Shown piece by piece: positions 54,901 to 64,000 of a stretch of 64,000 bases of DNA (position 1 is the first letter of the stretch; each line of letters opens with the position of its first letter). Location of the stretch: NCBI RefSeq assembly GCF_007827815.1, contig NZ_VITH01000007.1, positions 62,001-126,000 on the forward strand, written 5' to 3'. Source of the stretch: Azospirillum brasilense (GTDB lineage Bacteria; Pseudomonadota; Alphaproteobacteria; Azospirillales; Azospirillaceae). The translations under genes and the position numbers were made by a program. The notes under the pieces are model-generated. The model saw only the letters and a list, made by a program, of their open reading frames with translations, was not told the DNA's origin and searched no databases.

Positions 54901-56430
54901 TTGAACCCGAACCACCCCATCCACCGCGCCGAATCCGGCCGCCGGCTGCGCGTCGTGCCGCTGATCGCCGCTCTCCTGTTGGGGCTGTCCGCCGCCGTCG
55001 GCACCCCCGCCATGGCCCAGTCGCGCCCGGCGCCGACCAGCTTCGCCGACCTGTCGGAAAAGCTGCTGCCCGCCGTGGTCAACATCTCCACCAGCCAGGC
55101 GGTGCCGCAGCGCCAGCAGGGCGCCCGTCCCGAGATGCCGCAGTTCCCTCCGGGCTCGCCGTTCGAGGAGTTCTTCCGCGACTTCTTCGACCGTCAGCAG
55201 CAGGACCAGCCGCAGCAGCCGCGCAAGTCGACCTCGCTCGGCTCCGGCTTCATCATCGACGCCAAGAACGGCTACGTGGTCACCAACAACCACGTCATCC
55301 AGGACGCCGACGAGATCACCGTCATCCTGCAGGACGACACCAACATCAAGGCGGAGCTGATCGGCAAGGACCCGAAGACGGACGTCGCCCTGCTGAAGAT
55401 CACCACCAGCCACCCGCTGGTCGCCGTTCCTTTCGGCGATTCGGACGCCATGCGCGTGGGCGACTGGGTGCTGGCCATCGGCAACCCGTTCGGCCTGGGC
55501 GGCTCGGTCACCGCCGGCATCATCTCGGCCCGCCAGCGCGACATCAACGCCGGCCCCTACGACGACTTCCTGCAGACCGACGCCTCGATCAACCGCGGCA
55601 ACTCCGGCGGCCCGATGTTCAACCTGAACGGCGAGGTCATCGGCATCAACACGGCGATCTTCTCGCCGTCGGGCGGTTCGGTCGGCATCGGCTTCGCCAT
55701 CCCGTCCAACCTCGCCAAGCAGGTGGTCGCGCAGCTCCGCGAGTACGGCAAGACCCGCCGCGGCTGGCTGGGCGTGCGCATCCAGGGCGTGACCCCGGAG
55801 ATCGCCGAGAGCCTGGGCCTGCAGGGCCACAAGGGCGCGCTGGTCGCCTCGATCACCCCGAACGGCCCGGCGGCCAAGGCCGGCATCCAGGCGGGCGACG
55901 TGGTGACCAAGTTCGACGGCAAGGAAATCAACGAGATGCGCCGCCTGCCGCGCGTCGTTGCCGAAACGCCGATCGACAAGGCCGTCCCGATCGAGGTGTG
56001 GCGCAAAGGCAAGTCGCAGCAGCTCCAGGTGAAGGTGGGCGAGCTTGAGGCCGCCGAGGAATCGGGCCTTCTCGCCGCCAACCCGGAGGAGCAGCGCCGC
56101 CAGCCGCAGCAGGCCCCGGCCCAGAAGCCGACCGAGACGCTGGGCCTGAAGCTTACCAACATCACGCCCGAGCTGCGCCAGCAGTTCGAGATCAAGCCCG
56201 AGTTGAAGGGCGTCGTGGTGACCGAGGTGGCCGGCAACTCCACCGCGTCGGAGAAGGGCATCCGCGCCGGCGACGTCATCATCGAGGTCGGCCAGGAGGA
56301 GGTCCGCAAGCCGGAGGACGTGACGTCCAAGATCCAGAAGGCCAAGGAGCAGGGCAAGAAGTCCATCCTGCTGCTGGTGGACCGTCACGGCGACCTGCGC
56401 TTCGTCGCCATCCCGCTCAGCCAGGGCTGA
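54901..56430 (+). CDS. degP: DegP/HtrA-type periplasmic serine protease (Do family)
   Basis: A 509-residue protease and chaperone for misfolded envelope proteins. A signal peptide covers residues 1-39 (AMA before Q40). The catalytic triad is His131 (TNNHVI), Asp161 (KTDVALLKI) and Ser235 (GNSGGPMF); two PDZ domains follow (about 280-370 and 410-500). The start is taken as TTG at 54901 because AGGGAGAGCTGAG precedes it and it gives a normal signal peptide; a GTG at 54796 would add 35 residues. Last gene of the hfl cluster. Confidence 0.95.
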   Translation: MNPNHPIHRAESGRRLRVVPLIAALLLGLSAAVGTPAMAQSRPAPTSFADLSEKLLPAVVNISTSQAVPQRQQGARPEMPQFPPGSPFEEFFRDFFDRQQQDQPQQPRKSTSLGSGFIIDAKNGYVVTNNHVIQDADEITVILQDDTNIKAELIGKDPKTDVALLKITTSHPLVAVPFGDSDAMRVGDWVLAIGNPFGLGGSVTAGIISARQRDINAGPYDDFLQTDASINRGNSGGPMFNLNGEVIGINTAIFSPSGGSVGIGFAIPSNLAKQVVAQLREYGKTRRGWLGVRIQGVTPEIAESLGLQGHKGALVASITPNGPAAKAGIQAGDVVTKFDGKEINEMRRLPRVVAETPIDKAVPIEVWRKGKSQQLQVKVGELEAAEESGLLAANPEEQRRQPQQAPAQKPTETLGLKLTNITPELRQQFEIKPELKGVVVTEVAGNSTASEKGIRAGDVIIEVGQEEVRKPEDVTSKIQKAKEQGKKSILLLVDRHGDLRFVAIPLSQG

Positions 56431-56452
56431 TCCGGGGGCTGTCCCCAAACGA

Positions 56453-56490
56453 AAAGGGCACCGGCGGGAGACCGCCGGTGCCCTTTCGCT
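56453..56490. terminator. Terminator between degP and serB
   Basis: AAAGGGCACCGGCGG (56453-56467) pairs perfectly with CCGCCGGTGCCCTTT (56472-56486), loop GAGA. It can act for both convergent genes. Confidence 0.9.
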
Positions 56491-56513
56491 TTGTGAGGTG
56501 CGTTGGTGGACGG

Positions 56514-57410
56514 TCAGCCCTCCACGAACTCCCCGATCCGGTAGCCCTGGGCGAACAGCAGGGCGGTGAGATCGCCATGGTCCACACGGGCGCGGGCCTG
56601 GGCGGCCACCGTCGGTTTGGCGTGGAAGGCGACGCCCAGCCCGGCGGCCAGCAGCATCGGCAGGTCGTTGGCGCCGTCGCCGACGGCCATCGTCTCGACG
56701 GTCGGGACGTGGCGCTCCCCGGCGTAGGCGAGCAGGGCCTCCAGCTTGCTGTCCTTGTCGAGGATCGGCTCGACCACCGCGCCGGTCATGACGCCGTCCA
56801 CCACCTCCAGCACGTTGCCGCGGTCGTCGTCGAAGCCGACCCACTGGCGCACCCGCTCCGTGAAGCAGCGGAAGCCGCCGGAGACCAGAACGCAGGTCGC
56901 CCCGTTGGCGCGCATGGTGGACACCAAAGTCCTGGCGCCGGGCATCAGGGTGGCGCGCTGCCACACCTCGTCGACGACGCTCTCGTTCAGGCCCTTGAGC
57001 AGGGCGACCCGCTCGCGCACCGCGCCCTTGAAGTCGATCTCACCATTCATGGCGCGGGCGGTGATCGCGGCGATGTGGTCCTTCAGCCCGACGTAATCGC
57101 CCAACTCGTCCAGCATCTCCTGCTCGATGATCGTCGATTCCATGTCGGCGACCAGCAGGCGCTTCTTCCGGTTGCTCGGCTTCTGGGCGATCACGTCGAT
57201 GGCAAGGCCGTCCAGCGCGCGGCGGACGGCGGCTTCGGCCTGCTCGGGCACCAGCCCTTCCTCGGCGATGTCGCAGGCGCGGTCCAGCGCCAGCCAGTCC
57301 GGCTTGGCGGTGTCGGCTCCCAGCGCGGTCAGGGACGCGCGGGCGGCCTGCACGGCCTGCTCGTCGAGAACGGCGGAGGCGGCGGCGATCAGCGTAACGA
57401 CAGCGCTCAT
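56514..57410 (-). CDS. serB: Phosphoserine phosphatase
   Basis: A 298-residue HAD-family phosphatase that performs the last step of serine synthesis. After an N-terminal ACT-like part (1-80), the catalytic DMESTIIEQEML carries nucleophile Asp89; further motifs VLVSGGFRCFTERV and AVGDGANDLPML match SerB. The ATG at 57410 follows AGGATCG; the open frame continues to 57482 without support. Confidence 0.95.
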   Translation of the reverse strand: MSAVVTLIAAASAVLDEQAVQAARASLTALGADTAKPDWLALDRACDIAEEGLVPEQAEAAVRRALDGLAIDVIAQKPSNRKKRLLVADMESTIIEQEMLDELGDYVGLKDHIAAITARAMNGEIDFKGAVRERVALLKGLNESVVDEVWQRATLMPGARTLVSTMRANGATCVLVSGGFRCFTERVRQWVGFDDDRGNVLEVVDGVMTGAVVEPILDKDSKLEALLAYAGERHVPTVETMAVGDGANDLPMLLAAGLGVAFHAKPTVAAQARARVDHGDLTALLFAQGYRIGEFVEG

Positions 57411-57571
57411 GGCGGGGCGATCCTGGAAGAGCCGTGGGGAAGGGCGCGCGCGCTCCCTAGCACAGCCGGGAGTTTGCGCCAACCCACTCCGCCAAGCGTC
57501 GTAGACATTCCGCGCCGGGGACCCGCGCGCCTCCCGTCGCGTTTCCGCTCAAATCGCGGGAGGGTTCGTCC

Positions 57572-58060
57572 ATGATCCAGCGGCCTGCCACCCTTCTCAC
57601 CCCGTCCATATTCGCTTTCACTCTGCTGTTGGCCGGATGCGGCGCCGGGACCGATCTGGCGCAGCGACCTCCGCCCGGCTATGTCGGCGACGTGGCGGCG
57701 CGCGTCTCCGCGGTGGATTGGGCGCAGGCCCGCCCCGTGACGGTTCAGTTGGACGAGTTCCGGTTCCAGCCCGACCGTCTGGCCTTCGAGCGGGGAACCC
57801 CGTACCGCCTGACGCTGGAGAACCGTGGCAACGTCGCGCACACCTTCACCTCCGAAGGCTTCTTCAAGGCCATCGCGGTGCGCCGGGTCACCACCGCGCA
57901 AGGCGCCGTGGAGACGCCGGCCCTGGTGAATCTGGAGATTCCCGCCGGCCAGACCGACGTGGTGGAGTTCGTTCCGGTCGAGGCCGGAACCTACGACCTG
58001 GCCTGCCACGAACCGCTGCACAGCGGCTTCGGCATGACCGGGACGATCACGGTTCGCTGA
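57572..58060 (+). CDS. Cupredoxin-like lipoprotein
   Basis: A 162-residue protein with a lipoprotein signal (LLLAGC, lipid-bearing Cys23) and a cupredoxin domain. Type-1 copper ligands can be assigned as His90 (NVAHTF), Cys145, His150 and Met155 (ACHEPLHSGFGM). It would sit in the envelope as an electron carrier or copper-handling protein. It stands just upstream of miaA, with no other copper genes in view. Confidence 0.85.
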   Translation: MIQRPATLLTPSIFAFTLLLAGCGAGTDLAQRPPPGYVGDVAARVSAVDWAQARPVTVQLDEFRFQPDRLAFERGTPYRLTLENRGNVAHTFTSEGFFKAIAVRRVTTAQGAVETPALVNLEIPAGQTDVVEFVPVEAGTYDLACHEPLHSGFGMTGTITVR

Positions 58061-58140
58061 GGTCCCGCACTGGTCGTTCTTGCCAAGCCGAGCCTTCCCC
58101 TGCCATACGCTGTAGCCGGAGGAACGTCAGGCAAGGCGAC

Positions 58141-59133
58141 ATGGCAGAGGACAGCCCGCGCAACCGGGATGTGCAGCACCGGCATGTGGTGGTGATCGGC
58201 GGCCCGACAGCCTCGGGCAAGTCGGGCATGGCGCTCGACATCGCCCTGGCGCGCAACGGCACGGTCATCAACGCCGACAGCATGCAACTCTACGCCGAGT
58301 TGGACGTGCTGACCGCCCGTCCGGGGGCGGAGGATCTGGCGCAGGCCCCGCACCGCCTCTACGGCGTGCTTTCCGCGGCGGAGCGCGGGTCCGCGGCGCG
58401 CTGGCGCGACATGGCGCTGGCCGAGATCGCCGCGGTCCACGCCGCCGGGCGCCTGCCCATCGTCGTCGGTGGCACCGGTCTCTACCTGCGCACTCTGATG
58501 GAGGGCTTGAGCGCCGTTCCCGCCGTCCCGGACGAGGTCCGCAAGGCCGCCCACGCCCGGCTCCAAAAGCTGGGGGGCGAGGCGTTCCGTGCGGAGCTGG
58601 TGAGCCGCGACCCGACCTCGGCCAAGCTGAACCCCGGCGACACCACCCGCCTGACCCGCGCCTGGGAAGTGCTGGAGGCCACCGGCCATCCGCTGTCCCA
58701 CTGGCAGACCCAGCGCGCCGAGGGCGCGCCGGAGGGGCTGTTGTTCTCCGTGCTGGTGATCGACCCGCCGCGCGACGCGCTTTACGCCAACTGCGATCGC
58801 CGCTTCCGCGTGATGATGGGGCAGGGGGCGCTGGAGGAGGTGCGGCGGCTCGACGCGCTTGGCCTCGCCCCCGACCTGCCGGCGATGAAGGCGCTGGGCG
58901 TGCCGGAACTGCGCGACCATCTGCGCGGCGCGCTGACCCTCGACGAAGCCATTGCGCTGGCTCAGCAATCGACGCGCCGCTACGCGAAGCGGCAGGTCAC
59001 ATGGTTCCGCCACCAGCTCGCGGCGCGGCCTCCGGCCTCCGCGCTGCATGGCTGCCATACGATCAATTCGCTCTACACAAGACCACTTAGTGAAGCAATA
59101 CTGACCTATCTTGAAACGACGTTGCGTCGTTGA
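58141..59133 (+). CDS. miaA: tRNA dimethylallyltransferase
   Basis: A 330-residue enzyme that adds a dimethylallyl group to A37 of tRNAs reading UNN codons. Seen: P-loop GPTASGKS (21-28), INADSMQLY, VVGGTGLYLR and the C-terminal STRRYAKRQVTWFR. ATG 58141 is used; the open frame runs further upstream through the cupredoxin gene but that is not coding in this frame. Followed by the aminotransferase gene after 18 bases. Confidence 0.96.
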   Translation: MAEDSPRNRDVQHRHVVVIGGPTASGKSGMALDIALARNGTVINADSMQLYAELDVLTARPGAEDLAQAPHRLYGVLSAAERGSAARWRDMALAEIAAVHAAGRLPIVVGGTGLYLRTLMEGLSAVPAVPDEVRKAAHARLQKLGGEAFRAELVSRDPTSAKLNPGDTTRLTRAWEVLEATGHPLSHWQTQRAEGAPEGLLFSVLVIDPPRDALYANCDRRFRVMMGQGALEEVRRLDALGLAPDLPAMKALGVPELRDHLRGALTLDEAIALAQQSTRRYAKRQVTWFRHQLAARPPASALHGCHTINSLYTRPLSEAILTYLETTLRR

Positions 59134-59151
59134 CCCTCAGGAGGATTGAAA

Positions 59152-60366
59152 GTGACGGTCGATTGGGGAAACGTGTTTGCCGGTCGCGTCGCCGGTATGG
59201 GAGCTTCGGAAATCCGGGAGTTGCTGAAGCTGCTCGAACGGCCGGAAATTATCTCCTTCGCCGGAGGCATCCCGGACCCCGATTTCTTCCCGACCGCGGC
59301 CATCGCCCGCGCCTATGAGAAGATCTTCCAGTCCAACAGCGGGGCCGGCGGCGCGCTTCAGTACACCATCAGCGAGGGCTTCACGCCGCTGCGCGAGTGG
59401 ATCTGCGCCTATCTGGGCCGCCGCGGCATCCAGGCCGGGCTGGACGAGGTGCTGGTGACCAGCGGCTCGCAGCAGGCGCTGGAGTTCGTCGGCAAGCTGC
59501 TGATCGGGCCGGGCGAAAAGATCCTGGTGACCCGCCCGACCTATCTCGGCGCGCTCCAGGCCTTCTCGCCCTACGAGCCGCAGTATCTTTCGGTTCCCGG
59601 CGACGCCGAGGGGCCGGACCTCGCCGCGGTTGAGGCGGCGCTGGAGCAGAAGCCGAAGTTCTTCTACCTCGTCCCCGACTTCCAGAACCCCAACGGCACG
59701 ACGATCTCGCTGGCCCGCCGCGAGGCGCTGCTCGACCTCTGCGCCAAGCACGGCGTGCCGATCGTCGAGGACGCCGCCTACACCGAGCTGCGCTACGAGG
59801 GCGAGCCGATCCCGTCCCTCGTCGCGCTGGATGCCGCCCGCAACGGCGGGAAGATCACCAACGTGCTCTTCTGCGGCTCCTTCTCCAAGACGATGGTGCC
59901 GGCGCTGCGCGTGGGCTGGATCAACGGCCCGGCCGAGGTCATCAACCGGCTGGTCCTGATGAAGCAGGCCGGCGACCTGCACACCAGCACCATCAACCAG
60001 ATCGTGCTGCACGACGTGGTGTCGCAGAACTTCGACAGCCACATCCGCCGCCTGCGCGCCGGCTACAAGGAGCGCCGCGACGCCATGCTGACCGCGCTGG
60101 ACGAGTTCGCCCCGGCCGGGGTGACCTGGACCAAGCCGGAAGGCGGCATGTTCGTCTGGATCGAGCTGCCGGAGGGCACCGACGGGGTGGACCTGCTGGC
60201 TCGCGCCATCAAGGAGGCCAACGTCGCCTTCGTCCCCGGCTCGGCCTTCCACGCCGACCGCTCGGGCAAGAACACGCTGCGCCTCAGCTTCTCCAACAAC
60301 AACCCGGAACGCATCCGCGAAGGCATCCGCCGCCTCTGCGGGCTGCTTCAGACCGTCGCGGCGTAA
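59152..60366 (+). CDS. PLP-dependent aminotransferase (2-aminoadipate/LysN-like)
   Basis: A 404-residue fold-type I aminotransferase of the MocR-related/LysN class. Seen: EIISFAGGIPDPDFFP near 24-39, ITSGSQQAL-like LVTSGSQQALEF, FYLVPDFQNPNG, and the PLP lysine Lys246 in FCGSFSKTMVPALRVGW. The GTG at 59152 is chosen because AGGAGG lies seven bases before it. Members act on aromatic, branched-chain or aminoadipate substrates; position before ilv genes hints at branched-chain amino acids, not proven. Confidence 0.9.
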   Translation: MTVDWGNVFAGRVAGMGASEIRELLKLLERPEIISFAGGIPDPDFFPTAAIARAYEKIFQSNSGAGGALQYTISEGFTPLREWICAYLGRRGIQAGLDEVLVTSGSQQALEFVGKLLIGPGEKILVTRPTYLGALQAFSPYEPQYLSVPGDAEGPDLAAVEAALEQKPKFFYLVPDFQNPNGTTISLARREALLDLCAKHGVPIVEDAAYTELRYEGEPIPSLVALDAARNGGKITNVLFCGSFSKTMVPALRVGWINGPAEVINRLVLMKQAGDLHTSTINQIVLHDVVSQNFDSHIRRLRAGYKERRDAMLTALDEFAPAGVTWTKPEGGMFVWIELPEGTDGVDLLARAIKEANVAFVPGSAFHADRSGKNTLRLSFSNNNPERIREGIRRLCGLLQTVAA

Positions 60367-60670
60367 CCTCCGCCCGTCGTCGCGCAACGGCTTGCCTCGC
60401 ACCCGCGGGGCAGGCCGTTCGCGTTTGCGGACGGCTTTGCGGGGAGGGCGGTCTTTCCAGCTTGCGAAATATTTGGAAAAACTGCGGCAAAAAATCTTTT
60501 CGATCATTCGCAAAATGGGTTGACCGAAGATGGACGAATTGTCTAGTTTGCCGGTCCCGGCCTTCGCCTTTGGGGATAACCCCTTGTTTTCCCAGCAGGC
60601 CATCGCCGGGGTTTGAGAAGGAACAGGGCCGCCCGTGAAAAGAGGGGCCCCCATTGGAAGGTCGTGAGCT
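60367..60670 (+). promoter_or_regulatory. ilv upstream region with putative promoter
   Basis: 304 bases without a convincing gene. A TTGACC -35 (60520-60525) and TCTAGT -10 (60542-60547), spacing 16, form a plausible promoter. Just upstream, TTGCGAA (60462-60468) and TTCGCAA (60507-60513) are inverted repeats 38 bases apart that could bind a regulator. A 28-codon frame from 60530 is not rich in Ile, Leu or Val and starts inside the promoter, so it is not called as a leader peptide. Confidence 0.45.
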
Positions 60671-62434
<1,764 letters not shown>

Positions 62435-62484
62435 TCGCGGCGACCAAGACGAACGGTTGAAGGCCCTCTGGCGGAGTACGGATC

Positions 62485-62991
62485 GTGGAAGAGAAGATCG
62501 AGAAGCACACCATCGCCGTGCTGGTGGACAACGAGCCGGGCGTGCTGGCCCGCGTCATCGGCCTGTTCTCGGGCCGCGGCTACAACATCGAAAGCCTGAC
62601 GGTGGCGGAGGTGAACAACGCCGACCACCTGTCACGCATCACCCTGGTCACCTCCGGCACCCGCATGGTGGTGGAGCAGATCAAGGCCCAACTCGACCGC
62701 CTCGTGCCGGTGCACAAGGTGCACGACCTGACGGACGAGGGGCCGTCGGTGGAGCGCGAGCTGGCGCTGGTCAAGGTCGCCGGCACCGGCGAGCGCCGCA
62801 TCGAGGCGCTGCGCCTGGCCGACATCTTCAAGGCGAAGGTCGTGGACGCCACCCTGACCTCCTTCGTGTTCGAACTGACCGGCACGACGGCGGAGGTCGA
62901 CGACTTCGTCGGGCTGATGGCCCAGCTCGGCCTCGTCGAGGCCAGCCGGACCGGCGTCGTCGCCATGTCGAAGGGAGCCACCGGGTTCTGA
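62485..62991 (+). CDS. ilvH: Acetolactate synthase small subunit
   Basis: A 168-residue regulatory subunit with an N-terminal ACT domain (IAVLVDNEPGVLARVIGLFSGRGYNIESL) that binds valine for feedback control, and a C-terminal ALS_ss_C domain. It starts with GTG at 62485 after GGCGGAG, 50 bases after ilvB. Confidence 0.96.
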   Translation: MEEKIEKHTIAVLVDNEPGVLARVIGLFSGRGYNIESLTVAEVNNADHLSRITLVTSGTRMVVEQIKAQLDRLVPVHKVHDLTDEGPSVERELALVKVAGTGERRIEALRLADIFKAKVVDATLTSFVFELTGTTAEVDDFVGLMAQLGLVEASRTGVVAMSKGATGF

Positions 62992-63003
62992 TCCCGGCCC
63001 TTA

Positions 63004-63053
63004 ACGGCGGGCCATGAAGCTACCCATGACAGGGAGACGACCCAGCCCGCCGT
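63004..63053 (+). other. Long-loop stem between ilvH and ilvC
   Basis: ACGGCGGGC (63004-63012) pairs with GCCCGCCGT (63045-63053) across a 32-base loop, followed by CCTTTT. It might lower transcription into ilvC or act as a processing site; the large loop makes a terminator doubtful. Confidence 0.4.
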
Positions 63054-63088
63054 CCTTTTGCAGGTCTGCCGAACAGTCTTGTGCTTGA

Positions 63089-64000
<912 letters not shown>

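Noticed and set aside
60530..60616. A 28-codon frame upstream of ilvB as an attenuation leader
   Set aside because: It contains one Ile, two Val and three Leu without a run, overlaps the likely promoter, and no terminator/antiterminator pair was found.
63004..63053. Stem between ilvH and ilvC as a terminator
   Set aside because: The loop is 32 bases and the genes belong to one pathway; recorded only as a structure.

Overview
The window looks like chromosomal DNA of an Azospirillum-type alphaproteobacterium (Rhodospirillales). The evidence is the uniformly GC-rich coding sequence, a fused trpE(G) behind a trpL attenuator, the three-gene pntAA-pntAB-pntB transhydrogenase, GapR, a COQ9-family protein, an SspB adaptor and a two-piece (permuted) tmRNA. 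No IS element, integrase, CRISPR array, tRNA or rRNA gene was seen. Both edges cut genes: an MCP at the left and ilvC at the right.

Layout. 1-4.7 kb: the end of a chemoreceptor, then surface-polysaccharide genes (O-antigen ligase-like, GT9, flippase-like). 4.65-8.5 kb: a minus-strand queuosine cluster queA-tgt-queF-queG. 8.5-15.1 kb: an ABC1 kinase, a PIN/RHH toxin-antitoxin pair, a flavoprotein oxidase, a hemerythrin with an FNR-type operator, an M3 peptidase and a small unknown. 15.3-18.6 kb: a PHB-depolymerase-like esterase and prpE. 19.2-20.7 kb: an ECF sigma factor coupled to a membrane anti-sigma factor. 20.9-23.2 kb: an SGNH-like gene coupled to a TPR/glycosyltransferase gene. 23.2-24.2 kb: an AT-richer island with one unknown gene and a dense set of repeats and hairpins. 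24.2-31.6 kb: indolepyruvate oxidoreductase, a response regulator, a CBS protein and two cation-transporter-like proteins.

31.6-38.2 kb: trpL/trpE(G), gapR, the pnt operon and a DUF1330 gene. 38.2-43.3 kb: panB, rpsU, def, a COQ9 gene, a TfoX-like gene, sspB, ssrA and thyX. 43.3-48.8 kb: a GT41 protein, two small genes and an ABC importer. 48.9-56.4 kb: a CPA2 antiporter, mrp, and hflK-hflC-DUF2065-degP (membrane protein quality control). 56.5-64 kb: serB, a cupredoxin lipoprotein, miaA, an aminotransferase, and ilvB-ilvH-ilvC for branched-chain amino acids.

The most informative non-coding signals are the ssrA gene beside the gene of its partner SspB, a complete tryptophan attenuator, a well-spaced FNR-like site before the hemerythrin, an ECF-type promoter before the sigma/anti-sigma pair, and a recurring GC-rich palindrome family in five intergenic gaps. 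The best candidate for something undescribed is the AT-richer gene at 23.2-23.8 kb with its palindromic flank. All calls come from reading the sequence only; no database search was run.
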